Shown: positions 17,911 through 32,277 of the stretch, in pieces
How the letters are laid out: every line of letters starts with the position of its first letter
Position numbering within the stretch: the stretch's first letter is position 1
Assembly (NCBI GenBank): GCA_021732745.1
Contig: JAKFUK010000001.1
Coordinates: 1,004,931-1,068,930, forward strand
DNA length: 64,000 bases
Reading direction: 5' to 3'
Source of the DNA: Nevskia sp.
Lineage (GTDB): Bacteria; Pseudomonadota; Gammaproteobacteria; Nevskiales; Nevskiaceae
Notes under the pieces: model-generated
Told to the model about the DNA's origin: nothing
The model's database searches: none
What the model saw: the letters and a program-made list of their open reading frames with translations, nothing else
Made by a program: the position numbers and the translations under genes

Positions 17911-19498
17911 ATGCAACTGACCGTCTGGACTTACGAAGGCCCGCCGCACGTCGGCGCGATGCGCATCGCCACGGCGATGACCGATGTTCACTACGTGCTG
18001 CACGCGCCTCAGGGCGATACCTACGCCGATCTGCTGTTCACGATGATCGAACGGCGCAGCAAGCGCCCGCCGGTCACCTACACCACCTTCCAGGCTCGCG
18101 ACCTTGGCGGTGACACCGCGCAGCTATTCCAGGACGCGGTGCGCGAATCGTTCGAGCGCTTCGCGCCGAAAGCGATGCTGGTCGGCGCATCCTGCACCGC
18201 CGAGCTGATCCAGGACGATCCGGGCGGCCTCGCCTCGGCACTCGAACTGCCGATCCCGGTCGTGACGCTCGAACTGCCGTCTTACCAGAAGAAGGAAAAC
18301 TGGGGCGCGGCAGAAACTTTCTATCAACTGGTGCGCGCGATCTGCGGCCCGCTGGCACCGAAGCCCGGCACCCGCCGCGAAGACCGCGAACCGAACCGTC
18401 CGGCGCGCTGCAATCTGCTCGGTCCGACGGCGCTCGGCTTCCGCCATCGCGATGACGTGCGCGAGATCAGCGGCCTGCTCGAAAAGCTCGGCGTGATCGT
18501 CAACGTGGTCGCGCCGCTGAATGCGTCGGTCGATGACCTCAAGCGCATTCCGGACGCCGATTTCAACGTCGTGCTGTACCCGGAAATCGCAAACCCGACC
18601 GCAAGCTGGCTGCTGCGCACGTTCGCGCAGCCGATGGTCAAGACGGTACCGATCGGCACGGGTGCGACCTGCGAATTCATCCGCGAAGTCGCCGCCCTCG
18701 CCGGCATCGACCCGACGGCCGCATTGAATGACGGCACGTCCCGCGCCCCTTGGTACGCGAAGTCGGTCGACTCGACCTATCTCACGGGCAAGCGCGTATT
18801 CGTGTTCGGAGACGGCACCCACGCCCTGGCTGCCGCTCGCATCGCGAGCAAGGAATTGGGCTTCCAGGTCGTGGGCCTCGGCACATACAGCCGCGAGATG
18901 GCACGCGACATTCGCGAAGCCGCCAAGGGCTACGGCTGCGAAGCGCTGATCTGCGACGACTATCTGGAAGTGGAGGCGAAGATCGCCGAACTGCAACCGG
19001 AGCTGGTGCTCGGCACCCAGATGGAACGCCACATCGCCAAGCGTCTGGGCCTGCCCTGCGCGGTGATTTCGGCTCCGGTCCATGTCCAGGACTACCCGGC
19101 GCGCTACAGCCCGCAGATGGGTTTCGAAGGCGCGAACGTGATCTTCGATACCTGGGTCCATCCGCTGATGATGGGCCTCGAGGAACACCTGCTCGGCATG
19201 TTCCGGGACGATTTCGAATTCCATGCCGAAGCCTCGCCTTCGCATCTGGGCGGGCCGGCGATGGACCGGCGCAATGAAGCGTCAACCGCAGACGTTGCAA
19301 GCGACAACGACGTCGCACTTCTTGAAGCCCCGGTAGCGGTCGAAGCCGCCGCCTGGGATGGCATCCCCGTCTGGTCGCCGGAAGGCGAAAAAGAGCTGGG
19401 CAAGATTCCGTTCTTCGTGCGCGGCAAGGCACGGCGCAACACCGAAACCTACGCCCGCGAACACGGCGTCCGCGTGATCACCGTCGAGGCGCTCTACG

Positions 19499-19524
<26 letters not shown>
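17911..19524 (+). CDS. bchB: Dark-operative protochlorophyllide reductase subunit B
   Basis: NifK-like DPOR subunit. 537 residues, beginning [20 protein letters not shown]. The motif [19 protein letters not shown] carries a cluster-ligand Cys, and [20 protein letters not shown] forms part of the substrate pocket. The C-terminal small domain ([24 protein letters not shown]) is typical of BchB/ChlB and often called the light-independent reductase C-terminal domain. Its end overlaps the proposed bchH start by 26 bases. Confidence 0.95.
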
Positions 19525-24195
<4,671 letters not shown>

Positions 24196-24221
24196 TGACG
24201 CTCCGCGCCAAGGTGGTTGGT

Positions 24222-24345
24222 CTCCCCTCTCCCCTCTGGGGCCAGAGCATGTCTCTGGCGGCTGGGGGTGAGGGACTCTGCCCAACGGGTTGCGCTCCAT
24301 TGCTGGCAGCGCCCCTCACCCAACCCTCTCCCGGGGGGAGAGGGC
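24222..24345. repeat. Composite palindromic repeat between bchL and bchM
   Basis: Two modules of the ccctctccc family: ctcccctctccc...gggggtgaggga (about 24222-24276) and cccctcacccaaccctctcccggggggagaggg (about 24311-24344). Same family as the insert in bchD and the one in cheA. It interrupts the otherwise overlapping superoperon. Confidence 0.75.
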
Positions 24346-24361
24346 TTGACGGAGGCTCGCG

Positions 24362-25060
24362 ATGAATAATTCCTCCTACGCCGAACGCCGCAGCAGTCTT
24401 GAAACCTATTTCGACCGCACCGCCGCCGACACCTGGGCGCGCCTGACCTCGACCGCGAAAGTCAGCCGCATCCGCGAAACGGTGCGGGCCGGCCGTGACG
24501 AGATGCGCGGCACGCTGCTGTCCTGGCTGCCGGAAGACTTGAGCGGCAAGCGCATCCTCGACGCCGGTTGCGGCACCGGCGCGCTGGCCGTGGAAGCGGC
24601 ACGCCGAGGTGCCCATGTCGTCGCCATCGACATCGCCGGCAATCTGGTCAATGTCGCTCGCGAACGGGCACCGACTGATCTGAAAGGCGCAATCGAATTC
24701 CATGTCGGCGACATGCTGAATCCGGCGCTTGGGCATTTCGATCATGTGGTGGCGATGGATTCGCTGATCCATTACCAGCCGGCCGATATCGCCAACACGG
24801 TCGCCACGCTGATGCAGCGCACCCGCGGCAGCATGGTCATCACCTTCGCGCCGAAGACCGCGCTGCTGACCGCGATGCACACGGTCGGCAAGCTGTTCCC
24901 GCGCGGGGATCGTGCGCCGGCCATCGTGCCGGTGACGGCGATGACCCTGTGCCGTCTGCTCAAGGATCGGCCCGAATCGCTGGGCTGGAACTACGCGCAG
25001 ACGAAGCTCGTCACCAGCGGCTTCTACAAGAGCCAGGCTTTCGAGCTGAAACGCGGATGA
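24362..25060 (+). CDS. bchM: Magnesium-protoporphyrin IX O-methyltransferase
   Basis: SAM-dependent methylation of Mg-protoporphyrin IX at the ring C propionate. 232 residues. SAM motif I is ILDAGCGTGALAVEAARRGA (near residue 63), followed by VVAIDIAGNLVNVARER. The start MNNSSYAERRSSLETYFDRTAADTWARL is typical of BchM. GGAGGC lies upstream of the ATG. Stop overlaps the lhaA start (ATGA). Confidence 0.95.
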   Translation: MNNSSYAERRSSLETYFDRTAADTWARLTSTAKVSRIRETVRAGRDEMRGTLLSWLPEDLSGKRILDAGCGTGALAVEAARRGAHVVAIDIAGNLVNVARERAPTDLKGAIEFHVGDMLNPALGHFDHVVAMDSLIHYQPADIANTVATLMQRTRGSMVITFAPKTALLTAMHTVGKLFPRGDRAPAIVPVTAMTLCRLLKDRPESLGWNYAQTKLVTSGFYKSQAFELKRG

Positions 25061-26526
25061 AAGCCCCGGTGCCAGCCCATCCGACCTTCGCATCGACCTG
25101 GAGCCGGGTGTCGACCCGCTTCCTGCCGTTCGCGGATGCCGCGACCGTCGAGTTGCCGCTGTCGCGGCTGTTGCGGCTGTCGCTGTTCCAGGTCTCGGTG
25201 GGCATGGCGCTGGCGTTGCTGATCGGCACCCTGAACCGGGTGATGATCGTCGAACTTCATGTGCCGGCCTGGTTGGTCGGCTTCATGGTGGCGCTGCCGC
25301 TGGTGTTCGCGCCGTTCCGGGCGCTGATCGGCTTCAAGTCGGACCATCACAAGTCCTTCCTCGGCTGGAAGCGCGTGCCCTACATCTGGTTCGGCTCGAT
25401 GTTGCAATTCGGTGGGCTGGCGATCATGCCGTTCGCGCTGATCCTGCTGTCCGGCGATTCGCTCCAGCATCCGATCGTCGGGCAGATGGGCGCAGCACTC
25501 GCCTTCCTGCTGATCGGCGCGGGATTGCACACCACGCAGACCGTCGGGCTGGCGCTGGCCACCGATCTGGCGCCGGTCGAATCGCAGCCGCGGGTCGTGG
25601 CGCTGATGTGCTCGATGCTGCTGATCGGCATGGCGCTCAGTGCGGTGATCTTTGGTCTGCTGCTGCGCGATTTCTCGCAGTTGCGGCTGATCCAGGTGAT
25701 TCAGGGTGCGGCGGCGGTGACGATGATCCTCAACGTCATTGCGCTGTGGAAGCAGGAAGCGCGCGATCCTTCGCGCACCGCGCACGCACTGCCGACGCCG
25801 TCGTTCCGCGAATCCTGGGAAAGCTTCAGCCATCGCAGCCACGCCAAGCGCCGGCTGGTGGCACTCGGTCTGGGCACGGTGGCGTTCTCGATGCAGGACA
25901 TCCTGCTCGAACCGTTTGGCGGCGAAGTGCTGAAACTGGCCGTCGCCTCGACCACGGCGCTGACGGCGGCGCTGGCCCTCGGCGGCCTCGCCGGCTTCGT
26001 GATCGCCGCCCGCGCGCTGGTCCGCGGCGTCGATCCTTACCGGATGGCGGCTTACGGCGCGGTGGTCGGTATCGCCGCGTTCTCGGCAGTGATCCTGTCG
26101 GCACCGCTGGCGTCCACTTTCCTGTTCACGCTTGGCGTTGCCGGCATCGGCTTTGGCAGCGGCCTGTTCGGGCATTGCACCTTGACCGCCGCGATGAGCC
26201 TGGCCCCGAAAGGCCAGATCGGCCTGGCGCTGGGTGTCTGGGGCGCGGTGCAGGCCACGGCAGCCGGCGGCGCGATCGCGATCAGCGGCCTGCTGCGCGA
26301 CGGGGTTGCCCATCTTGCCGCCAGCGGCGCGCTGGGCGAGGCACTCGCAGGGCCGGCCACCGGCTACACGGTGGTCTATCACCTGGAACTCGGCCTGCTG
26401 TTCGCAACCCTGGTCGCGATCGGCCCGCTGGTCCGCAATAGCAACGAAGCACATGAAGAAGCCAGCGAAGACAGCGTCTGGCCCAACTTGCAGTCGATGA
26501 ATCTACGGGAGGAGGTAACACAATGA
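25057..26526 (+). CDS. lhaA: Light-harvesting 1 assembly protein LhaA (PucC family)
   Basis: 489-residue major-facilitator-type membrane protein (about 12 TM) needed for LH1 antenna assembly. The start at 25057 overlaps bchM (ATGA); a longer frame from 24949 lies inside bchM. Signature region NRVMIVELHVPAWLVGFM and LIGFKSDHHKSFLGWKRVPYIWFGS, and VAFSMQDILLEPFGGEVL mid-protein. Same family as bch2 in this window. Overlaps puhA. Confidence 0.93.
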   Translation: MKAPVPAHPTFASTWSRVSTRFLPFADAATVELPLSRLLRLSLFQVSVGMALALLIGTLNRVMIVELHVPAWLVGFMVALPLVFAPFRALIGFKSDHHKSFLGWKRVPYIWFGSMLQFGGLAIMPFALILLSGDSLQHPIVGQMGAALAFLLIGAGLHTTQTVGLALATDLAPVESQPRVVALMCSMLLIGMALSAVIFGLLLRDFSQLRLIQVIQGAAAVTMILNVIALWKQEARDPSRTAHALPTPSFRESWESFSHRSHAKRRLVALGLGTVAFSMQDILLEPFGGEVLKLAVASTTALTAALALGGLAGFVIAARALVRGVDPYRMAAYGAVVGIAAFSAVILSAPLASTFLFTLGVAGIGFGSGLFGHCTLTAAMSLAPKGQIGLALGVWGAVQATAAGGAIAISGLLRDGVAHLAASGALGEALAGPATGYTVVYHLELGLLFATLVAIGPLVRNSNEAHEEASEDSVWPNLQSMNLREEVTQ

Positions 26527-27296
26527 ATCACGGTGCCATCACGGCGAGCATCGATATCGCCCAGGTTGTTCTCTATCTGTTCTGGGGCTTTTTTGCCGCC
26601 CTGGTCATCTATCTGCATCGCGAAGGTCAGCGCGAAGGCTATCCGCTGGAATCGGCCGATCGCTCACCGAGCGGCCTTCAGGAAGGCCTTGGCGGCCGTC
26701 CCGATCCGAAGACCTATCTGCTGCCGCACGGCGGCACCAAGACGGTGCCGGAAGCCTGGAAAGCCGGCCCGGCCGAACAGCTGAAAGCGCGTCGCGCCGA
26801 CCGCAATCCGGACTCGCCGCTGGTGCCGACCGGCAACCCGCTGCTGGCCGGTGTCGGCCCGGGTTCATGGGCGGATCGCGACGATCATCCGGATCTGGAA
26901 ATCAACGGCAATGTGAAGATCGTGCCGCTGCGCAGCGACATGGCCTACGGCATCGCCAAGGGCGATCCAGACCCGCGCGGCAAGACCGTGTTCGGCGCTG
27001 ATGGCAAGTCCGGCGGCAAGTGCGTCGACATCTGGGTCGACCGCTCCGAGCGCCTGTTCCGCTATTACGAGATCGAAGTCGCCGGTGGCGGCACGGTGCT
27101 GCTGCCGTGGAACTTCGCAACCGTGGCCGGCAATGGTTCGGTGAAGGTCGGCGCGATTCTCGGCAGCCAGTTCGCGGCAGTGCCGAAGACCAAGTCGCCG
27201 GAACAGATCACCCTGCTCGAAGAAGACATGATCGCCGCCTACTACGGTGCCGGCACGCTGTACGCAACGCCGGATCGCCTGGGGCCGCTGCTGTGA
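26523..27296 (+). CDS. puhA: Photosynthetic reaction centre subunit H
   Basis: 257 residues. One N-terminal TM helix (IAQVVLYLFWGFFAALVIYLH, about 11-31) anchors a cytoplasmic domain that caps the L/M core and shapes proton delivery to QB. GREGYPLE-type sequence after the helix, a GNPLLAGVGPGSWADRDDHPDL segment and DIWVDRSERLFRYYEIE are typical PuhA features. Preceded by a very strong ribosome site (GGGAGGAGG) despite the ATGA overlap with lhaA, consistent with high expression. Confidence 0.96.
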   Translation: MNHGAITASIDIAQVVLYLFWGFFAALVIYLHREGQREGYPLESADRSPSGLQEGLGGRPDPKTYLLPHGGTKTVPEAWKAGPAEQLKARRADRNPDSPLVPTGNPLLAGVGPGSWADRDDHPDLEINGNVKIVPLRSDMAYGIAKGDPDPRGKTVFGADGKSGGKCVDIWVDRSERLFRYYEIEVAGGGTVLLPWNFATVAGNGSVKVGAILGSQFAAVPKTKSPEQITLLEEDMIAAYYGAGTLYATPDRLGPLL

Positions 27297-27973
27297 GCGG
27301 CACGGGCCACGAGCACGACGACTTCAACTTCACCGGCGGCGTGCGCGAACTGCCGGGCAAGTTGCCGGACGGCGAGCGCATCCTCTGGCAGGGTGCGCCG
27401 CGCTGGACCTCGCTGTTCCGCCGCGCCTTCCACGGCCGCACGATCGCGATCTACTTCGCGCTGCTGATCGGCTCGCGCGGCGTGGCGGTGATGCTCGACG
27501 GCGGCAGCCTGGGCAACGCGCTGACCGCGATGAGCTACCTGTTGCCGCTGGCCGTGGCCGGTCTGGGCCTGATGGCCTTGATCGCCTGGCTGATGGCCCG
27601 CGCCAGCTGGTACACGATCACCAACCGGCGCGTGCTGATGCGCGCCGGCGTGGTGCTCGAAATCACCTTCAACTTCCCGTACTCGGTGGTGGATTCCGCC
27701 GGCCTGCGGGTTCACGCTGAAGGCACCGGCGATATTTCGCTGCGCTTCACCGACGACAACAGCATCGCCTACTCGCATCTGTGGCCGCATGTCCGGCCGT
27801 GGCGCTTCCGTCACACCGAGCCGATGTTGCGCTCGGTCGCGGAGCCTCAGAAAGTTGCCATGCTGCTGTCGCAGGCCATTGCGCAAGCCACGGGTGGCGT
27901 GGCCTTGCCGGTCGTCAGTGTCGAGCCTTCGCGAGCGATGCCGATGTCCGGCGTCGTCGCTGCCAGCCGCTAG
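27293..27973 (+). CDS. puhB: Photosynthetic complex assembly protein PuhB
   Basis: 226 residues, starting at GTG 27293 that overlaps the puhA stop (GTGA). The frame reads MSGTGHEHDDFNFTGGVREL then LPDGERILWQGAP, the bacterial-PH-domain-like start of PuhB, followed by TM helices (about 45-105) and SWYTITNRRVLMRAGVVLEITFNFPYSVV. Role: reaction-centre/LH1 assembly. A spurious longer frame starts inside puhA. Confidence 0.92.
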   Translation: MSGTGHEHDDFNFTGGVRELPGKLPDGERILWQGAPRWTSLFRRAFHGRTIAIYFALLIGSRGVAVMLDGGSLGNALTAMSYLLPLAVAGLGLMALIAWLMARASWYTITNRRVLMRAGVVLEITFNFPYSVVDSAGLRVHAEGTGDISLRFTDDNSIAYSHLWPHVRPWRFRHTEPMLRSVAEPQKVAMLLSQAIAQATGGVALPVVSVEPSRAMPMSGVVAASR

Positions 27974-27982
27974 GAGATATCC

Positions 27983-28486
27983 GTGAACGAAGCCAGCACC
28001 CATGCCAGCAACATGAACATGCGCTTCCCGCTGTACGGGGTGCTGACCGCCATCGGTCTGGCGTTCGCGCTGGCCATCAACGGTCGGCTGGAAAAGCTGG
28101 ACGCCGCAGACGCACCGGAGGCTGCAGCGATCGTCTCCGAACGCGATCTGCGCTTCGACGATATGCCCAATGGCGACATCGGCATCTTCGACGCCAGCAC
28201 CGGCACGCGCATCGACACCATCGCACCGGGCCAGGACAACTTCATGCGCGGCATGGTCCGGGCGCTGGTCCGCGAGCGTCGCAAGGCCAGCATCGGCCGC
28301 GACGCGCCGTTCCGGCTGACTGCGCACAGCGATGGCCACCTGCTGCTGGCCGATCCGGCAACTGGCGAAGTGCTGGACCTCGGCTCCTTCGGCTCCGAGA
28401 ACATCGGCGACTTCGCGCGCCTGCTGCCGCCGGTTGCCGCCGTGAAAGCGGCCGATGCGCAAGCCGTTGCCGGCCGGGCCAGCTAA
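27983..28486 (+). CDS. puhC: Photosynthetic complex assembly protein PuhC
   Basis: 167 residues from GTG 27983, with AGGAGATATCC immediately upstream. N-terminal TM (YGVLTAIGLAFALAINGRL), then a periplasmic domain; DLRFDDMPNGDIGIFDASTGTRIDTIAPGQDNFMRGMVRAL is characteristic of PuhC, which aids reaction-centre/LH1 assembly. Between puhB and acsF as in other purple bacteria with acsF. Confidence 0.9.
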   Translation: MNEASTHASNMNMRFPLYGVLTAIGLAFALAINGRLEKLDAADAPEAAAIVSERDLRFDDMPNGDIGIFDASTGTRIDTIAPGQDNFMRGMVRALVRERRKASIGRDAPFRLTAHSDGHLLLADPATGEVLDLGSFGSENIGDFARLLPPVAAVKAADAQAVAGRAS

Positions 28487-28525
28487 GGCCAGCGGAATCA
28501 AGATTTCCTGAACTTCGAGTACACC

Positions 28526-29605
28526 ATGAGCACAGCCACCATCAGCGCCCCGACCGAAGCTCGCCTGCCGAACGAAACGACGCGCCGCGCGCAGGAAGAC
28601 ACCCTGCTGACGCCGCGCTTCTACACCACCGACATGAAGGCGATGGATGCGATCGACGTCAATCCGATCCGCGCCCAGTGGCAGTCGCTGATGGACGAGT
28701 ACAAGGCAGATAACAACAAGGTTCACTTCACGCGGCCGGCGAACCTGATGGCGGATTACTCCGATCTGCCCGAAGGCCTGCACAAGGAATTCGTCGATTT
28801 CATGGTCAGCTCGATCACCTCCGAATATTCCGGATGCGTGCTGTACAACGAGATCAAGAAGAATGTCGCCAATCCGGATATGAAGGAACTGTTCGGCTAC
28901 ATGGCTCGTGACGAAGCCCGCCATGCCGGCTTCATCAACCAGTGGCTCAAGGATTTCGGCATTGCGGTCGACCTGGGCTTCCTGACGCGCGCCAAGAAGT
29001 ACACCTACTTCCGGCCCAAGTTCATTTTCTACGCCACGTACTTGAGCGAGAAGATCGGCTACGCCCGCTACATCACCATCTTCCGGCAGATCGAGAAGCA
29101 TCCGGAGCTGAAATTCCATCCGATCTTTGGCTGGTTCGATCAGTGGTGCAACGACGAATTCCGCCACGGCGAAAGCTTCGCGCTCTTGATGCGCGCCAAT
29201 CCGAAGCTGCTCGAAGGCCACAACAAGCTGTGGATCCGCTTCTTCGTGCTGGCGGTCTACGCCACGATGTTCGTGCGCGACCAGTCGCGCCCGGAAATGC
29301 ACGACGCGTTGCAGATTGACCCGCGCGAATACGACTACGAGGTGTTCCGCATCACTTCGGAAATCTCCAAGCAAGTGTTCCCGTTCACCGTCGATGCCGA
29401 CAACCCGAAGTTCCGCGCCTGCCTCGAAAAGCTGCTGGCGATTTCCACCGCCAACGACAAGGCGCGCGCCGACGGCGGCTTCGTCAACGCGATTAAGCGG
29501 GTTGGCTATGGCATTTCAGCGGCGGCGACCTTCCTGCGCCTCTACACCTTGCCGGTGATCTCGCACGAACTGCCTGCCAACGTCCGTCTGGCCCCGACTT
29601 GGTAG
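28526..29605 (+). CDS. acsF: Aerobic Mg-protoporphyrin IX monomethyl ester oxidative cyclase
   Basis: Di-iron, oxygen-dependent cyclase that forms ring E. 359 residues. Two carboxylate-bridge motifs are visible: DEARH near residue 130 and NDEFRH near residue 210. [29 protein letters not shown] is highly typical. It shows that the organism makes bacteriochlorophyll with oxygen; no bchE is in the window. Located between puhC and puhE. Confidence 0.96.
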   Translation: MSTATISAPTEARLPNETTRRAQEDTLLTPRFYTTDMKAMDAIDVNPIRAQWQSLMDEYKADNNKVHFTRPANLMADYSDLPEGLHKEFVDFMVSSITSEYSGCVLYNEIKKNVANPDMKELFGYMARDEARHAGFINQWLKDFGIAVDLGFLTRAKKYTYFRPKFIFYATYLSEKIGYARYITIFRQIEKHPELKFHPIFGWFDQWCNDEFRHGESFALLMRANPKLLEGHNKLWIRFFVLAVYATMFVRDQSRPEMHDALQIDPREYDYEVFRITSEISKQVFPFTVDADNPKFRACLEKLLAISTANDKARADGGFVNAIKRVGYGISAAATFLRLYTLPVISHELPANVRLAPTW

Positions 29606-29611
29606 TTCCGC

Positions 29612-29645
29612 TCCCTACTCCCCTCGGAGAAAGGCTGGGGATGAG
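29612..29645. repeat. Degenerate fragment of the ccctctccc palindromic repeat
   Basis: ctccctactcccctcggag then aaaggctggggatgagg resembles the outer parts of the elements at 766-870 and 24222-24345. Short and decayed. Confidence 0.4.
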
Positions 29646-29678
29646 GAACGCCCGCCGATCAAAGACTGAACCCCGGAA

Positions 29679-30458
29679 ATGACTGCGCTGACCCTGACCA
29701 TCCTCTACACCCTGTTCGTCTGGTGGTTTTCCACCGGGGCGATCCTGTGGCTGGACGGTCTGCCTCGCCGCACCTACCGCACCAGCCTCGGTGCTGCGTC
29801 AGTGGTCGCACTCGCTGCGCTGTACGCGCTTGATGCCAGCGCCGACGACACCAGCGCGCGCGGTGCCGTGATCGGTTTCACCGCCAGCCTGATGATCTGG
29901 GGCTGGCTGGAGATGAGCTTCCTGATGGGCTTCATCACCGGCCCCAGGCGCACGCCCTGCCCGCTCGGCGCAAGTGGCTGGAAGCGTGCCCGCTACGCAC
30001 TGGAAGCGGTGCTGCATCACGAACTGGCGCTGCTGGCCGGTGGCGTCATCGTCATCGTGCTGACCCTCGATGCCGCCAACCAGACCGGTTTGTGGACCTA
30101 CATGATCCTCTGGGCGCTGCGCACCAGCGCCAAGCTCAATGTCTTTCTCGGCGTCCGCAATCTGTCGGAAGCCTTCCTGCCGGATCACCTGCGCTACCTG
30201 CAAAGCTATTTCACCCGCCGGCCGATGAACCTGCTGTTCCCGTTCACGGTGATCGCCTCGACGACTGTCGCCACCCTGCTGTGGCGGCTGGCCGTTATCG
30301 CGCCGGAAGGCAGTTTCGAGGCGGTGTCGCTCGGCTTCCTCGCCACCTTGCTGTCACTGGCGGTGCTGGAGCATTGGTTCCTGGTGCTGCCGATCCCGGC
30401 CGATGTGCTGTGGAAATGGGGCATGGGCTCGCGACAGAAAGCCGCCGCATCGGCGTAG
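29679..30458 (+). CDS. puhE: Photosynthetic complex assembly protein PuhE (DUF3623)
   Basis: 259-residue membrane protein with about seven TM helices. FVWWFSTGAILWLDGLPRRTY at the start, LRTSAKLNVFLGVRNLSEAFLPDHLRYL mid-protein and LEHWFLVLPIPADVLWKWG near the end are typical of PuhE/DUF3623. It helps modulate bacteriochlorophyll supply and reaction-centre assembly. Last gene of the superoperon. Its stop codon TAG lies inside a REP-like repeat. Confidence 0.92.
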   Translation: MTALTLTILYTLFVWWFSTGAILWLDGLPRRTYRTSLGAASVVALAALYALDASADDTSARGAVIGFTASLMIWGWLEMSFLMGFITGPRRTPCPLGASGWKRARYALEAVLHHELALLAGGVIVIVLTLDAANQTGLWTYMILWALRTSAKLNVFLGVRNLSEAFLPDHLRYLQSYFTRRPMNLLFPFTVIASTTVATLLWRLAVIAPEGSFEAVSLGFLATLLSLAVLEHWFLVLPIPADVLWKWGMGSRQKAAASA

Positions 30459-30524
30459 GTCCGGATTCATCCGGACGCTTTTTCCGCGCCGGTTGCCGCG
30501 ATGTCCGGATCAATCCGGACCTAC
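30455..30524. repeat. Inverted REP pair, family C (gtaggtccggattc type)
   Basis: Arms 30455-30476 and 30503-30524 (22 bases) are reverse complements with one mismatch. Each is a GTAG-headed hairpin (gtccggattcatccggac). The first arm supplies the puhE stop. It could end the superoperon transcript. Confidence 0.8.
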
Positions 30525-30582
30525 GGTTCGATGCCGCGCGCTACGATCCGGCGGCCGCCGTCCATCGCATCAGGAGCCCGCC

Positions 30583-31539
30583 ATGCCCCCGATTCCGCAG
30601 CGCGTCCGCTGCCTGCTCGCGGCATTCGCCCTGCTGCTGTCGACCACCATCACCGCCGATGCCGCCACCGCTGGCAGCTTCAGCCACGACGGTCGCCTAC
30701 GCACCTACAGCCTGCACATCCCGCCGGGGCAGGGCCGGCAACCGGTAGCGCTGGTCGTGGCACTGCACGGCGGCGGCGGCAACGGCGAGCTCAACGCCGA
30801 GCAGACTGGTTTCAACGCGCTGGCCGACCGCGAAGGCTTCATCGTGGTCCACCCCGATGGCACCGGTCGCCGCCGACCGCTGCTGAATGCGCTCGGCAAG
30901 GGCCGTCTCTACACCTGGAACGCCGGCAATTGCTGTGGTTACGCTGCACAACAGGACATCGACGATGTCGGCTTCCTGCGCAGCCTTGTCCGCGTATTGT
31001 CAGACCGCTATCCGATCGACCCGGCGCGCATCTATGCCACCGGCCTGTCCAACGGCGGCATGATGAGCTACCGCCTCGCCTGCGACGCCAGCGACCTGTT
31101 CGCAGCGATCGGCGTGGTCGCCGGCACCCAGACCGCCTCGCACTGCCAGCCGGCGCAAGCCGTTTCGGTGCTGCACATCCACGGCTCCGCCGATCGCAAC
31201 GTGCTGCCGGGCGGTGGCAACGGCGACAAGGCGCTCGACAAGGCCCCGAAACCGCCGGTGCGCGAGGCGATCGACTTCTGGACCCGCGCCAACGGTACTG
31301 ACCGAAGCCCGCGCCGCGAAGTGCGCAGCAACATCGAACGCGAAATCTTCGACGGCGGTCGCGACGACAGCAGTGTGGAGTTCCTGCTCATCAAGGGTGC
31401 CGGCCACGCCTGGCCGGGCGGTCGCCGCCTGTTCGATTTTCTCGACGAACCGAGTCAGGAACTTTCCGCGACCGAGACCGTCTGGGCGTTTTTCAAGGCG
31501 TATCCGAAGCGGCGTGACCGCGTTCAAGAGGCTCGATAG
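30583..31539 (+). CDS. Secreted PHB-depolymerase/feruloyl-esterase-like hydrolase
   Basis: 318 residues from ATG 30583, with CAGGAG upstream. N-terminal signal peptide (LLAAFALLLSTTITADA). Esterase family related to poly(3-hydroxybutyrate) depolymerase/LpqC: VALHGGGGNGELNAEQ, nucleophile motif ATGLSNGGMMSYRLAC (Ser near 155), catalytic His in KGAGHAWPGG. Likely periplasmic or secreted carboxylesterase; substrate unknown. Not obviously part of the photosynthesis set. Confidence 0.82.
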   Translation: MPPIPQRVRCLLAAFALLLSTTITADAATAGSFSHDGRLRTYSLHIPPGQGRQPVALVVALHGGGGNGELNAEQTGFNALADREGFIVVHPDGTGRRRPLLNALGKGRLYTWNAGNCCGYAAQQDIDDVGFLRSLVRVLSDRYPIDPARIYATGLSNGGMMSYRLACDASDLFAAIGVVAGTQTASHCQPAQAVSVLHIHGSADRNVLPGGGNGDKALDKAPKPPVREAIDFWTRANGTDRSPRREVRSNIEREIFDGGRDDSSVEFLLIKGAGHAWPGGRRLFDFLDEPSQELSATETVWAFFKAYPKRRDRVQEAR

Positions 31540-31554
31540 CAGGGCTTTGAGCGA

Positions 31555-32199
31555 TCAGCCGCCACCGCCACCACAACCACCACCTCCGCAGCCACCTCCG
31601 CAACCACCCGACGTTCCATCGCGAGAGGCGCTTTCGCTGGCCTTCGAGCCGGGGCCGAACGGGCGCAGATACGACTTGTAATGGTTGCCCTGGGGGATCA
31701 TCAGCAGGGTGTCGATGGCGAACAGCAGAGGAAGTCGAAGGGCCGCCCTCGGGTCGATGCCTTCTTCCCGGCAGGCAATTCGCCAGGTGCGTTGAAGTGC
31801 CGCCATGAAGTGCTGCGGCACCACCGTTTTCAGTCCCGGAATGTGATGGAAGTACGTACCGAACGCGCGTTTGCAGAAGGCGTGATAGGCGCGGGTGTCA
31901 AGGATGAAGGCGTGCCAGAGCACGTCGACCACGCGCGACGGCATGTCCACAACCCGTCCACCCGCCCGCGCATAGACCAGGAAATAACGGCGCAAGGCCT
32001 CCGCGGCGATGTCGCTGTCGGACTCGCTGAGCGAAGGATATTTCTCCCGCGCCGCCTCCAGCACCGCAGAGGGAAATACATAGCTGCGGATGAACTGCTC
32101 GCGTTCGTCAAGACGGGACTTCCGTCTGATCGCGAAGATGGTCGCAACTGCGACAAAGCTCGCAACGACAACCATCATCGAAAGCGGGAAAGTGCTCAT
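31555..32199 (-). CDS. Glycine-rich-domain-like protein with Gly/Cys tail
   Basis: 214 residues. N-terminal TM (MMVVVASFVAVATIFAI), then VVDMPSRVVDVLWHAFILDTRAYHAFCKRAFGTYFHHIPG, the signature I associate with GRDP (glycine-rich domain-containing protein-like) families. C-terminal tail is nearly pure Gly and Cys (GGCGGGCGGGGCGGGGG), possibly metal-binding. Convergent with the upstream esterase (15-base gap). Function unknown. Confidence 0.7.
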   Translation of the reverse strand: MSTFPLSMMVVVASFVAVATIFAIRRKSRLDEREQFIRSYVFPSAVLEAAREKYPSLSESDSDIAAEALRRYFLVYARAGGRVVDMPSRVVDVLWHAFILDTRAYHAFCKRAFGTYFHHIPGLKTVVPQHFMAALQRTWRIACREEGIDPRAALRLPLLFAIDTLLMIPQGNHYKSYLRPFGPGSKASESASRDGTSGGCGGGCGGGGCGGGGG

Positions 32200-32277
32200 C
32201 TGTCCCTCGGCATGGCCCGATCTACCTGCGAACCAGTATGCAGACGCCTTGGCGAAAGTCGAGCGCGCGGCGCGGCC

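Noticed and set aside
24949..25056. Longer lhaA start inside bchM
   Set aside because: It would overlap bchM by 112 bases; ATGA coupling at 25057 gives the expected N-terminus.
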